Below, in pieces: positions 35,007 through 43,922 of a stretch of 64,000 nucleotides of DNA. Source of the stretch: CAWIHA01 sp963835855 (GTDB lineage Bacteria > Acidobacteriota > Terriglobia > Bryobacterales > Bryobacteraceae); NCBI GenBank assembly GCA_963835855.1, contig CAWIHA010000001.1, forward strand, positions 54,583 through 118,582. The letters run 5' to 3'. The notes beneath the pieces are model-generated. The model ran no database searches. It was not told where the DNA came from and saw only the letters and a program-made list of their open reading frames with translations. Position numbers and translations under genes: made by a program. Numbering within the stretch: the first letter of the stretch is position 1; every line of letters begins with the position of its first letter.

Positions 35007-35696
35007 TCATTGGAATGCCTGGTCCTCCCGGAAATAGGTGATGGTGAGCCCGAGCGGGTTCACGGGGATGAAGGCGTTCGAAACGTGCTCGCGAACGGTG
35101 AAAACGAAGTTGCCGATGTAACGTTCGCGCTTCGTTTCGGTGCGGTCGCTCTGGTTGTAGTAGATCTTTTCGTACTCGGCCGTGGCACGGTAGGGTTGCG
35201 TCCTCAGGTCCTCCAGCGAGACGCTCTTGACGTTGATTTCGATCTCGTCGTCGCCGCCCACCAGGAACTGTTCGATGGTGTGGTTCTTGCGGTTCGCCGC
35301 GATCGCGGCGTCGGCAAGCCGGCCATCGAGGAAGTAAAGCGACTTGGCGTAGGCGTCCCGAACCGTGACGCGCGAGCGGCCGTAATAGCCGGTGATGAAC
35401 CGGATCAGGAAGTACTTCAGCTCGCTCTCGTGGGGCTGGTAGGCGAGGCTGTCGTAGCTCACGGCCTCGGCCTTGCCGACCTCGTTGATCCGGATCACCA
35501 GCGGCTTGAAGTTGCGGAACGTGTTGTACGTTTTCACGTTCAGGAACGCGAGGCTCAGCGCCACAAGCGAGAGCGAGAGCAGGGCGATTTTGAGATAGGT
35601 GTTCATCACCAGCGCCGAACCGTACTGCTCGACGTACATGCGTTTGGCCTCATTGAAGGACTTGCCGGATTGCGTGGTTGGAGTGTCGGTCTGCAC
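35007..35696 (-). CDS. trbF: TrbF/VirB8 inner-membrane channel protein
   Basis: 229 residues starting at a GTG (35696), right before the trbL stop, with GGAG upstream. The frame is open further 5' but that part overlaps trbL. A cytoplasmic start, one membrane helix (LVMNTYLKIALLSLSLVALSLAFL) and a periplasmic NTF2-like domain (ELKYFLIRFITGYYGRSRVTVRDAYAKSLYFLD; NFVFTVREH) match TrbF of P-type systems. It nucleates assembly of the channel. Confidence 0.85.
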   Translation of the reverse strand: MQTDTPTTQSGKSFNEAKRMYVEQYGSALVMNTYLKIALLSLSLVALSLAFLNVKTYNTFRNFKPLVIRINEVGKAEAVSYDSLAYQPHESELKYFLIRFITGYYGRSRVTVRDAYAKSLYFLDGRLADAAIAANRKNHTIEQFLVGGDDEIEINVKSVSLEDLRTQPYRATAEYEKIYYNQSDRTETKRERYIGNFVFTVREHVSNAFIPVNPLGLTITYFREDQAFQ

Positions 35697-35698
35697 GA

Positions 35699-36532
35699 TC
35701 AGGCTCCAGGAAACGATGTCAGATGGGACTCGCCCGAGCGTCCGCTGAAGAGCGAGTTCACGAGCGACGGGATCAGGAAGATGCCCAGGATGAAGGCCAC
35801 CAGCAGCATCGCGAAAGGCAGAAACAGGAACGCCATGTGCACGCCGTCGTAAGGCGGCGGATGCGACGTGAAAAAGTTCAGCACGAAGTTGCCAAATACA
35901 TACAGGTAGGCGTTGGCGACCACCGGATAGAAGGAATACTGCAGGAAGGATTTCAGCCATCCCCAGAACATCCACTCCATCTGCGGCACGATGAAAAACG
36001 GAATAAAGATCGGGCCAAGCAGCACGGCGATGGCCTGAGCGATGTAGCCGAAAGCGATGACGGCGTAGATCGCGGCCTGGGCGAGCACGATCAGGATGAG
36101 CACGATGGCGTACTTCAAAAAGCCGAGCGCGTCGGTGAGGATCGAGCTGACCGAGGGCTGGCCGGTGTTCTGGAAAGCGTTGTTCAGGCCGTCGATGATC
36201 TTTTGCGCGCTCGACTGATTGAGCTGATTGGCGAGCGCGGTGGTCTCATCCGCTACCAGGTGGACGAAGCTTTGGCCGAAGCCCGGAATCGGGTTCGAGT
36301 AGTAGTAGATCATCGTGTAGCCGAAAGCGATGGTGAGGATGAGGCTCGCCAGCTTATCGAGCGGGAAGGGCACCCCGCCGCCGGCGGCGGCGAGGGCCCA
36401 CTTGATTCCAAACCACGCGAGCAGGATGACGGCAAAGCCGCGGAACAGGTTCAATCCGAGCTGCTGGAACAGGGCGGCGTTGCCGGTCATCATCTCGGTG
36501 AGATATTGAAAGAACGCTTGCATGGGTGTCAT
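35699..36532 (-). CDS. trbL: TrbL/VirB6 polytopic membrane protein
   Basis: 277 residues with about six membrane helices (for example LFRGFAVILLAWFGIKWALA, YAIVLILIVLAQAAIYAVIAFGYIAQAIAVLLG, MAFLFLPFAMLLVAFILGIFLI). The central G-P-I-F-I-P turn is typical of TrbL. It is the inner-membrane platform through which DNA passes. A good GGGAGATT ribosome site precedes the ATG. It is shorter than RP4 TrbL, lacking the long hydrophilic tail. Confidence 0.85.
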   Translation of the reverse strand: MTPMQAFFQYLTEMMTGNAALFQQLGLNLFRGFAVILLAWFGIKWALAAAGGGVPFPLDKLASLILTIAFGYTMIYYYSNPIPGFGQSFVHLVADETTALANQLNQSSAQKIIDGLNNAFQNTGQPSVSSILTDALGFLKYAIVLILIVLAQAAIYAVIAFGYIAQAIAVLLGPIFIPFFIVPQMEWMFWGWLKSFLQYSFYPVVANAYLYVFGNFVLNFFTSHPPPYDGVHMAFLFLPFAMLLVAFILGIFLIPSLVNSLFSGRSGESHLTSFPGA

Positions 36533-36551
36533 TGGAATCTCCCGTTGCTGC

Positions 36552-37352
36552 CTACGGCAGCGAATACGAAGTCATGGCGGATGTGAGACCGGCGGTCTCC
36601 TCGGCCATGACGGCGGGCGCGTTTTGGACGAACGAGGCTTGCTCGTTCAGCGCCTGCGCCTCGCCGTCGCGGGTGCGCTTGGATTCCAGCGCCCGCTGTT
36701 CGGCGAGCGTGACGAGCAGTTTGTTGGTGTCCTGCTGGTTGCGCAAGCCGATGACGTTGGCAGCGGCGACGCGGTCGAGAACCTCGACTTCGGAGTGGTC
36801 CTGATCGTCGTCCGAAAGCGCATCGGCTTCGAGGCTGTTGATGGTCGTTTGAACCGAATCGGCGTTCGAGCGGATATTGCCGAGTACGTCCATGGTGTGC
36901 CCGGTGGCGCCGTCTGCGATCTCGACGTTCGCGTAATCGTAGAGCGCGGGATTACTGAGCAGGCTGGGCTGCGCGCTGAGTTTCAGCGTCGATGCGCCGT
37001 AGCCGCCGCTGCCGAGAGGCGTATTGATGCCTTGGACCCACTGTGCGGTCAGGCCGGAGTTGTTGGGCGCGCTCGAACGCATCCACCGGGTGAAAGCGGT
37101 CAGGAAGCGCTGCGGGCTGGCCAGACGCTTTGCGTCGAACTGCAACTGCTCGAGCTGGGCAGTGATCTGGTTGTAGGTTTGGACAAGCTGGTTGTACTGG
37201 GCCGATAACTGGCCGATCTCTTCGACCAGGTCGGCACAGGCGGTGGGATCGAAAACGATGTCGCCCAGGCCGAAGATTGCGAGCGCCGGTACGCTCAGGA
37301 GCGCGAGCGCGGCGGCGAGGATCGCGATTCGCCTTACGAGTTTCTGTTTCAT
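36552..37352 (-). CDS. trbJ: TrbJ/VirB5-like periplasmic pilus-tip protein
   Basis: 266 residues with a signal peptide (1-25, cleavage near PALA). Then GDIVFDPTACADLVEEIGQLSAQYNQLVQTYNQITAQLEQL, a helical pattern characteristic of TrbJ, and a long coiled-coil-rich body. TrbJ/VirB5 sits at the pilus tip and helps contact the recipient. AGGAGG precedes the ATG by 6 bases. In the ancestral operon it would follow trbI directly; an IS110 element and a long palindrome now lie between. Confidence 0.85.
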   Translation of the reverse strand: MKQKLVRRIAILAAALALLSVPALAIFGLGDIVFDPTACADLVEEIGQLSAQYNQLVQTYNQITAQLEQLQFDAKRLASPQRFLTAFTRWMRSSAPNNSGLTAQWVQGINTPLGSGGYGASTLKLSAQPSLLSNPALYDYANVEIADGATGHTMDVLGNIRSNADSVQTTINSLEADALSDDDQDHSEVEVLDRVAAANVIGLRNQQDTNKLLVTLAEQRALESKRTRDGEAQALNEQASFVQNAPAVMAEETAGLTSAMTSYSLP

Positions 37353-37423
37353 GGATTCCTCCTATGATGTTTTGTCAACTCCAACCTGGTTCTCGTCCTT
37401 GGCAAGACGAACAAATTGCTGAG

Positions 37424-37588
37424 CATCTGGTTCCCGGCGGAGCCGTCCGTCGCGGTGAATCCACCCGCAGAACGGCGCGCAGGAGGCAAGGGCGCGCCGT
37501 GGATTGTCGCGGCGGAGCGAACCCTTGCCGCCGAGCACCGTTCTGCTACCGCGAATCCGGCGACGGACGGCGCAGCGGGAGCCAGATG
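37424..37588. repeat. Long imperfect palindrome (about 165 bp) beside the IS110 element
   Basis: The core arms 37443-37492 and 37522-37570 pair over about 50 bp, including perfect blocks CCGTCCGTCGC, GCAGAACGG and GGCAAGGG, with a 29-base loop. Pairing continues outward through GCATCTGG. It encodes no protein. It looks like a palindromic repeat or MITE, the kind of target favoured by several IS110-type elements. Confidence 0.8.
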
Positions 37589-37621
37589 CCTGGAATCCCG
37601 GTGGTGGGCTCCCGAGCTTTT

Positions 37622-38644
37622 TCATGACTCCTCCGCCAGCACGAAATTGGGGAAGTCCTGGAACACCCATTGGTTTTTCAGCGTCCGGTAAATGATGCCC
37701 AAGAACTTCCGCGCCAGCGCGATGATTGCCTTGCCGGCGCCGCGCCTGGCTTTAACCCGTTCGTAGAAGCTCTTCAGATACGGACTGTAATTGGCGGCGA
37801 TCAGCGCCGATTGCACCAGCGCCGTCCGCCCCAGCTTGGTCCCGCGCTTGTGAATCCGGCCGCTCCGTTCGGTTTCGTTCGAGTTCGACACGCGTGGCAC
37901 AATGCCGAAGTAGCTCGCCAAGTGGCCCTCGTCGGGGAAATCGTTCACATCCCCGATCACGCTGAGCAGAATCGCACCCGTGATCTTGCCGATTCCCTTG
38001 ATGCTCGACAGGCCCTTGTGCCCTTCCAGCTTCGAACCTTCTTCGCCGATCGTCTTCTCCAAATCGGCGATGCTTTTGTTGAGGCTGCGGATCTGCTCGA
38101 CGATCACCCGCAGCTCGATCCGCACGATCTCGTCGAAGGGCAGTTCCAGCACTTCGGCGAGCTTCTTTTCGCTCGACAAGGCTTCCTTGGCCAGGTTGAG
38201 ACCGCGCGCGCTCAGAATATTGTTGATCTTGTTCTTCAGCGCCGTCCGTTGCTTCACCAGCGTGTCGCGGGTCTGCGTCAGGCTCGCCAGTTGCCCGTGT
38301 TCTTTATCTTTCATGCGCACCTCCGGCAGCAGTCCCTTGGCCAGATACAGCGACAGCAGCCGCGCGTCGTTCGGATCCGTCTTCTTCACCGACTGGCTGA
38401 TCACCCGGAATTGATTGGTGTCGACCACCACCACACGCGCCACCAGCGGCGCCACGGCGTCGTAAAACAACCGCGTGTTGCCCGTGATCTCGACAGCCAC
38501 CTCGTCTGACGGCCGCAGCTTCTTCACGAACCGCGCGAGAGCCTCCAGCGCCCACTCGGTCACATACGTCCGCTCGTTCTCCAACCGGATGCAGCAGGTG
38601 AACCGGTTGCGATGCAAATCGATGCCGATATATCGCTTTTCCAT
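37622..38644 (-). CDS. IS110-family transposase/recombinase (DEDD type)
   Basis: 340 residues. The N-terminal RuvC-like domain begins YIGIDLHRNRFTCCIR (first Asp), with E in VAVEITGNTRLFYD and the D pair in KKTDPNDARLLS, giving the DEDD set. The C-terminal transposase_20 domain has LSSIKGIGKITGAILLSVIGD...FPDEGHLASYFGIVPRV and a serine-bearing region (LVQSALIAANYSPYL). These enzymes move IS110 elements by a guided recombination that uses an RNA from the element. The gene is intact. Confidence 0.93.
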   Translation of the reverse strand: MEKRYIGIDLHRNRFTCCIRLENERTYVTEWALEALARFVKKLRPSDEVAVEITGNTRLFYDAVAPLVARVVVVDTNQFRVISQSVKKTDPNDARLLSLYLAKGLLPEVRMKDKEHGQLASLTQTRDTLVKQRTALKNKINNILSARGLNLAKEALSSEKKLAEVLELPFDEIVRIELRVIVEQIRSLNKSIADLEKTIGEEGSKLEGHKGLSSIKGIGKITGAILLSVIGDVNDFPDEGHLASYFGIVPRVSNSNETERSGRIHKRGTKLGRTALVQSALIAANYSPYLKSFYERVKARRGAGKAIIALARKFLGIIYRTLKNQWVFQDFPNFVLAEES

Positions 38645-38905
38645 TTCTCTCTCCTGGTTGTGTAAACTTCCAGGCCGAGTAGACTCACTTTGCGGCGGTC
38701 ACCACACTCCTATTCGAGGTCGCCAAGCGCCTCACGATGACGTTCAATCCACAGGTCTGACCAATCTCCTTTACGGGGTCGTTGCCCCAGCAAGCGCATC
38801 CAGCCTGTGACCTGTCTACTCCGGAAGTCCCCTCCCGGAGCCTACCGCCAATCTTCGGAGCTAGAGACATTCATCTCATCTCCTTTCGGTCCTATTTATG
38901 GGGAC
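38645..38905 (-). ncRNA. Candidate bridge RNA region of the IS110 element
   Basis: About 260 bp of non-coding DNA 5' of the transposase, as in IS110-group members where this end encodes the bridge RNA that pairs with donor and target DNA. Hairpins can be seen: CTCCGG with CCGGAG (about 38820-38840), GGGG-TCGTTG-CCCC, and a longer pairing around ACAGGTC/GACCTG. The exact transcript and its guide loops cannot be set by eye. Confidence 0.5.
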
Positions 38906-38908
38906 CGC

Positions 38909-40258
38909 CTACAGGTCCCCCGGCATTTTGTGGTTGTCGTAGGCCGGGACCACGAGATCGCTGGCGAGATAGATCTTGATCCGGTGGCCTTCCCGGATCG
39001 TGAAGGTCGGCAGGATGTTCAGGTACTTGTCGAGAATCTGCGTGGCGCTTTGCGAAAGGCTGCTGGCGGTGCCCTGGCGGTAGGCGTCAAGCCCGGTCTG
39101 GTTTAAGCCGTAGTTGGCGTTCGACGACGAGAATCCCGCTACGGCGCCGATAGCGAGCGCGACGCCGAACGTTTCGAGGTAGTGGTGATTTACTTGGTCA
39201 CGAAGGCCGGTCTCACCAATCTGGTTCAGGCCTTTGAACTGATCGAGACTCAGCGAGTAGCCGTCCGGCATAATGATCCGGTGGAAGAAAACTGCGAGTC
39301 GTTCCTGACCGAAGCTGTCCACCTTTTTGACTTCGCCGAGCACGCGCGAGCCTTGCGGGATGAGCAGGTGCTGGCGGTCGTGCGAATAAACATCGGTGGT
39401 CACCATGCAGTTCACCGGGCCGGAGAAATAGGAAGCTAAGCGGTTGGTGAGCACGGTTTCGATGACCGTGCCCTCAAAGAGGCGATACTGCTGGCCGGCG
39501 GCTTCGCGTAGCTCCTCCGGCACGCGGTAGTGGGCGCTCTGGGATTCGGATTCGCCCACCAGAGCCGTGCTTGCTGGCGCGGCGGATTTGCGGTTCTCAT
39601 CAGGAGCCGGAACCGCCGCTGCCGCGCTTGCCGGGCGCGGCAACGCGGTCTCGGCTGCGGCCTGGGCCGCCGCCGTGTACGTTTGGAGGGCCTGCGTATA
39701 GGCGTTCGACGGGGCTGCGGTCAGCTTATCCGCCGGTGCCTGGGCCTGACTGCTCTGGTCGGCTTTCCGGTAGCTGAGCGCGATATTCGAAGCAAAAAGC
39801 GAGGCGTATTCGCGCTTCGCTTTTTCGGCGGCGATCTGGTTCTCGGGCGTCTGGGACTCGCCGCCGTAGTCCGGCCGGTACGGATTCCGGTCCGGGTAGC
39901 CGCCGCTTTGTTCGGGATTGGGCGCGCCGGAATTTTCGCCCGTGACGGCCCGCGCCAAGCCATTCTTGGCCTCGGCAAGTTGCGCCTGCTCGGTCTTCAG
40001 CTTCTGTGCCTCATCCTCGATGCGTTGCTTGAACTCCTGGATACGCTGCTGGCTCGGGTCCGTGGCGTTTGTGCCTTGCGCGGTGCCGACGGGTTTTGGC
40101 TTGTTCGCGCCGCCCGAACTGAAAGCGATCACCGAAACCATTACGACGGCGATCGCAACGAGTGCCCAGACCTGGGCGTTTTTCGGCAGCGTTCCCGGCG
40201 GCTTCTGCGGGCTCGCTGCGGCTGCTGGACCGGAGTTCGGAGTGGGAGTGGTTGCCAT
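38909..40258 (-). CDS. trbI: TrbI/VirB10 channel scaffold protein
   Basis: 449 residues: short cytoplasmic part, one membrane helix (VWALVAIAVVMVSVIAFSS, about 30-48), a long Ala/Gln/Pro-rich periplasmic linker with coiled coil, and the C-terminal VirB10 beta-barrel domain (LFEGTVIETVLTNRLASYFSGPVNCMVTTDVYSHDRQHLLIPQGSRVLGEV; GLRDQVNHHYLETFGVALAIGAVAGF). It spans both membranes and gates the channel. AGGAG precedes the ATG. Confidence 0.92.
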   Translation of the reverse strand: MATTPTPNSGPAAAASPQKPPGTLPKNAQVWALVAIAVVMVSVIAFSSGGANKPKPVGTAQGTNATDPSQQRIQEFKQRIEDEAQKLKTEQAQLAEAKNGLARAVTGENSGAPNPEQSGGYPDRNPYRPDYGGESQTPENQIAAEKAKREYASLFASNIALSYRKADQSSQAQAPADKLTAAPSNAYTQALQTYTAAAQAAAETALPRPASAAAAVPAPDENRKSAAPASTALVGESESQSAHYRVPEELREAAGQQYRLFEGTVIETVLTNRLASYFSGPVNCMVTTDVYSHDRQHLLIPQGSRVLGEVKKVDSFGQERLAVFFHRIIMPDGYSLSLDQFKGLNQIGETGLRDQVNHHYLETFGVALAIGAVAGFSSSNANYGLNQTGLDAYRQGTASSLSQSATQILDKYLNILPTFTIREGHRIKIYLASDLVVPAYDNHKMPGDL

Positions 40259-40267
40259 GGTCAGCTC

Positions 40268-41095
40268 CTATTGCTCGACCTTCGTAAACGTCAGCTTTGC
40301 CTTGCCGACGGCGAGATAGCCGCTCTCCAGGACTTTCGCGACGACGTACGTGCCGTTTTTGAATTCGAAGTTGACCAGATTCGGCTTGCCGTCTTTCACT
40401 TCATAGAGCGAGGGCACCTCCTGCGGGCTGGCCTGAAGGTAAGTGAACTTGCCGTCGTTATAGATCGCGCTGACGTAGAACGGCGCTGTGTTCGCCTGGA
40501 AGCGATACGGAAATTTCAAAGCCTTGGTCGGGTACTCCTCGCGGAACTTGCCGGTGTCGCGCTCGATTGCCTGTTGCGCGCTCGCCTTCGCCTCGCGTGT
40601 TTCGGCTTTGGCGATTTCGATCTGCTGCCGGTAGTCCTCGACGGTCTGCGCGGTGACGAACCTGGGCGGCGCGGCAATCGCCGAGATCATCGACTCGTCG
40701 CGCAATTCGACGAAGACCTTGAGATCGGCCTCGGTATCCGGCTGGCCCGAAACTTCTTCGAGCACGAACGAGTACACGTTACCGCTCGCCGTGATGAGGT
40801 TGAGATCGGTGCGCGCCCGCTCCTTGGCCGGTTTCACATAGGCGAAGTTCTGGCTGCCGTTGACGACCCAGAATTCCTTGTCGCCGCATACGAAGTCGAG
40901 GATCTGTTCGTTCTTCGGCAGCACGACGAGCGTCGTAAAGCGGAGCCGGGCGTTGATGCGGATCACGTCCTTGTCGCCGTACTGGACGGTGCGCGCACCG
41001 TTACCGGATGGTGCGGGCACTACCGCCGCGCCGCCGTTGCCGGCCGCGAACAGGGAACCACAGAAGATGAGACTGAGAGCGATTCGAGATGTCAT
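40268..41095 (-). CDS. trbG: TrbG/VirB9 outer-membrane complex protein
   Basis: 275 residues with a signal peptide (1-20). The N-terminal VirB9 domain (VQYGDKDVIRINARLRFTTLVVLPKNEQILDFVCGDKEFWVV) and the C-terminal domain (FPYRFQANTAPFYVSAIYNDGKFTYLQ, VPSLYEVKDGKPNLVNFEFKNGTYVV) are both complete. It builds the outer-membrane core with TrbI. The ATG overlaps the trbE stop (ATGA). No VirB7/TrbH lipoprotein gene is visible nearby. Confidence 0.9.
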   Translation of the reverse strand: MTSRIALSLIFCGSLFAAGNGGAAVVPAPSGNGARTVQYGDKDVIRINARLRFTTLVVLPKNEQILDFVCGDKEFWVVNGSQNFAYVKPAKERARTDLNLITASGNVYSFVLEEVSGQPDTEADLKVFVELRDESMISAIAAPPRFVTAQTVEDYRQQIEIAKAETREAKASAQQAIERDTGKFREEYPTKALKFPYRFQANTAPFYVSAIYNDGKFTYLQASPQEVPSLYEVKDGKPNLVNFEFKNGTYVVAKVLESGYLAVGKAKLTFTKVEQ

Positions 41096-43539
41096 ATGGA
41101 TGCCTTTCTGGATGCCGCGAGCACCTGCAGACCGCGCTTGAGCCCGTGCTGCCGGATGGCCTCGCGTTTGCGTTGGTTGTCGAAGGGGCTATTGGTGTAG
41201 AGCCAGTAGCCCGTGTCGTCCACGTTGAGGTTTACGACCCGCGCCATGTCGGGCCGTTTGATGAGCGCCTGCTTCTTTGGAATCAGCTCCGCGACGATTG
41301 CGGATTCGGTTACGTTCAGATGGAAGATGTCCCGGTAGACGGTCTGATCCATGCCGGGATTGGCGAGAAAGATGGTGGTTGCGCAGCTTTCGACGATGAT
41401 GCGCAGGATGTCGCTTTTGGCGAGGTCGTCGCTCGACTGCGTGGCCATGATGAGCGCGGCGTTGCGTTTCCGCCACGTTTTCAGCGCTTCGGTGATGTAT
41501 TCCTTGATGGTGTCGTTCTTGAGAAACCGCCAGGCTTCGTCCATCACGAAGGCTTTGAAAGTGGTTGTTAGCTCCGGCGCGTAGATCGACGCGTTGGCGC
41601 GGTGGAGTACGTAGAAGAGCAGCGGCTCCAGAACCTGCGGGTACTTGTCCAAACCCTCGAAGTCGAACGCCTGAAAGCGCGCTAACGATAAGGTGTCTTC
41701 GGCGTTGTCGAAAAGCGCCGCGTACTGGCCGCCGCTCACCCAGCGCGCCAGGTGCTGGCCAATGTGCCGCGGGAGAATGTTCGAAAGCGTAAACAGGCGC
41801 CGCTGGCTGCGATCAATCTGATACAGGTTTTCGATCTGCTCGTAAAGGTCCTTCTGCTCGGCGTTCGTGAGCGTGTACCCGCCGCCGCTTTCAACCAGGA
41901 CTTTCACGAACGAGAACAGGAAGTGCAGGTTTTCCTTCGTCGGATCGAGAGAAAACGGGTTGATCGTAAACGCCCGCCGCTCGATCCCCACGCGCGCGTA
42001 GCTGCCGCCAAAAAACGTCGTGATGTCCTGGTAGCTGCCGCCCAAATCGAAAATGAAGGTGTACGGCTTGTACTTTTGAAGATTGGTCAGCAGAAAATTC
42101 AGGAAGAACGACTTGCCGGCGCCGGTCGCGCCCAGCACCATGGTGTGAGCGCGGTCCTGATAATGCAGGTTGAGGTAATACGGCGTGCCGTGATTGGTTT
42201 CAAGCACCGCAAGATACTCGGCGCCCAGGTGGGCGTTCTCGCGCTCGCCCGTCGAGAGCGTGAACAGAAACGAGAGGTCGGCGTAGTTCGTGTTGAGCAG
42301 GTACATGTAGCGCAGGTTGTAAGCCCAGTTGCCGGGCACGATGGCAAGAAAGGCGTTCAGAACGTTGTAGCTCTCTTCGAGCAGCACCGCGTCGCAGTTC
42401 GAGAAGACCTTGAACGCCTCGGCCGTCGCCGCCTCGACCGCTTGCAGGCGGTCCTTCGCATAGAGCACCAGCGTCATGCTGAAGCGTCCGAAGTAGTTGC
42501 CGTTGACTTCCAACTCGCGTAAACAGGAGCCCAGATCCGATACGAGTGCCTGGGCCGCGTCGTCGATAAGCATTTCCTGGGGATTGGGCTGGCCGTTGCC
42601 CAGGTAGTTCGTCATCGAGCTTTTGGCGTTGTGAAAGTGCCGCCGCTTGCTCTGAATCTCCTTGCGGGCGTCGAAGTTCGTCACCCGCTGCCACTCGCTC
42701 GCGACGATGCAGTTGGCTTCGATTTCGTAAAGCGACCGCAGAATGTGCGGCCAGGTCTGCGCGGGCGGTTCCTTGAGCGTGAGCACCTTGACGTAGTAGG
42801 CGTCGAGGCGGAGGTGCCCGCGGTGGCACTCCAGGTTTGAATCGCAGACGTAGTAGTCGAGGAAGGTGTCGTGCTTGAGCCGCACGGTATCGGATTTGTA
42901 CGGCGCAAAGTTCAGAAGCCGCCGGAAGAACCCGAACGCGGCATCTTTCGCCAGCAACTCGGGCTTCGCCGTGTCCTCAAGCTGAACCAGGAAGCTGCGG
43001 ACCTTGTTGGCAAACAAGTCACACGCGCGGTTGATTTCCGCTTCGATAAACAGTGCGGTCTTTGTTGCCGACAGCCACTCGGCGGCGGTTTCGGCCGGGT
43101 GCTTAAAGATGTTGCGGAACCGTTTGCCTTCGTGCCGCGCGCCCGCGTAGAGAATCACGAAAAAGATGTCGAGCGTGTACATGTCCCCCGACTTGCGCTT
43201 GAGAAACGCCACCCGGTTCGCGATCGCTTCCTCGAGGACCGGGTTGTCGGGATAGTCGCGGTGCGGAATCTCGGGCGCGTCGCGCTTCAGGATGTACTGA
43301 TAGAAGCGGTACTTCTCATCGAAGATCCGGAGCGCGGCCTCGAACCGGCGCGCGACTTCGTTCAACTGGCCGTGATCGAGGCACTCGTAATCGACGCCCC
43401 GGACGCGCAGCACGACCCCGAGGTCGCTGCTTTTGGTAAGAAACGTGTGCTCGTCGATGAAGCCGTAAAGGTTGAGCTGGCTCGACAGCGCGCCGGCCTC
43501 TTCCTGGTAGTCACGAATGATGCGGCTGGGTTTTATCAT
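41092..43539 (-). CDS. trbE: TrbE/VirB4 transfer ATPase
   Basis: 815 residues from the ATG at 43539 (MIKPSRIIRDYQEEAG). The N-terminal CagE/VirB4 domain is followed by Walker A GATGAGKSFFLNFL near residue 470, Walker B (AFVMDEAWRFLKND) and the C-terminal motif (LIMATQSSDDLAKS). It is the largest ATPase of the type IV system and energises pilus biogenesis and transfer. It overlaps trbD by 29 bp at its start and trbG by 4 bp at its end. Intact. Confidence 0.93.
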   Translation of the reverse strand: MIKPSRIIRDYQEEAGALSSQLNLYGFIDEHTFLTKSSDLGVVLRVRGVDYECLDHGQLNEVARRFEAALRIFDEKYRFYQYILKRDAPEIPHRDYPDNPVLEEAIANRVAFLKRKSGDMYTLDIFFVILYAGARHEGKRFRNIFKHPAETAAEWLSATKTALFIEAEINRACDLFANKVRSFLVQLEDTAKPELLAKDAAFGFFRRLLNFAPYKSDTVRLKHDTFLDYYVCDSNLECHRGHLRLDAYYVKVLTLKEPPAQTWPHILRSLYEIEANCIVASEWQRVTNFDARKEIQSKRRHFHNAKSSMTNYLGNGQPNPQEMLIDDAAQALVSDLGSCLRELEVNGNYFGRFSMTLVLYAKDRLQAVEAATAEAFKVFSNCDAVLLEESYNVLNAFLAIVPGNWAYNLRYMYLLNTNYADLSFLFTLSTGERENAHLGAEYLAVLETNHGTPYYLNLHYQDRAHTMVLGATGAGKSFFLNFLLTNLQKYKPYTFIFDLGGSYQDITTFFGGSYARVGIERRAFTINPFSLDPTKENLHFLFSFVKVLVESGGGYTLTNAEQKDLYEQIENLYQIDRSQRRLFTLSNILPRHIGQHLARWVSGGQYAALFDNAEDTLSLARFQAFDFEGLDKYPQVLEPLLFYVLHRANASIYAPELTTTFKAFVMDEAWRFLKNDTIKEYITEALKTWRKRNAALIMATQSSDDLAKSDILRIIVESCATTIFLANPGMDQTVYRDIFHLNVTESAIVAELIPKKQALIKRPDMARVVNLNVDDTGYWLYTNSPFDNQRKREAIRQHGLKRGLQVLAASRKASI

Positions 43540-43831
43540 GGCGAATCCACTTCGGATGAAAATATTCGAGCTTGCCGGGGTCGTAGAGAACCTTGGCGCG
43601 CGAGGAGTTGAGAACGATGCGGAGGATCTCCGCATCGTGCCGTGTGGCCCAGCGCGCGAACAGATACAACGCGGCGAACATCAGGATTCCCCCGAGAAAA
43701 CTCGAAAACATGTTGAAGGTTGCGCCGCCCATTACGACGGCGAAAAAGAAATAGCGCCGGTCAACGCCCCAGATGGTGAGGGGCTTGTTGAGCGATTTGT
43801 AAACCACGTGAATCCTGGGCTCGTTTGCCAT
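43511..43831 (-). CDS. trbD: TrbD/VirB3 membrane protein
   Basis: 106 residues from the ATG at 43831 (MANEPRIHVVYKSLNKPLTIWGVDRR); an upstream in-frame start at 43849 lacks family similarity. Two close membrane helices (YFFFAVVMGGATFNMFSSFLGGILMFAALYLFA) and a short tail fit VirB3. It associates with the VirB4 ATPase, and its gene overlaps trbE. Confidence 0.85.
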   Translation of the reverse strand: MANEPRIHVVYKSLNKPLTIWGVDRRYFFFAVVMGGATFNMFSSFLGGILMFAALYLFARWATRHDAEILRIVLNSSRAKVLYDPGKLEYFHPKWIRHDKTQPHHS

Positions 43832-43922
43832 TTCACAGTCCCGGCACACTCCGGGCGCATGAGCGGAAATGCCCGCCCCGAAACTGCGAGGGAGTGTTAC
43901 TGGTTACTCTCTGTTACTCAAC

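Larger units (their letters stand above)
37600..38905 (-). mobile_element. IS110-family insertion sequence within the trb operon (ends approximate)
   Basis: It comprises the transposase gene at 37622-38644 and about 260 bp of structured non-coding DNA upstream of it. IS110 elements have no clear terminal inverted repeats, so the ends are estimated from the trbI stop (38909) and the palindrome (to 37588). It separates trbI from trbJ without breaking either gene. Confidence 0.75.

Noticed and set aside
39530..41200. Long plus-strand open frame opposite trbI and trbG
   Set aside because: It is an antisense shadow of two well-conserved transfer genes and has repetitive, non-protein-like composition.
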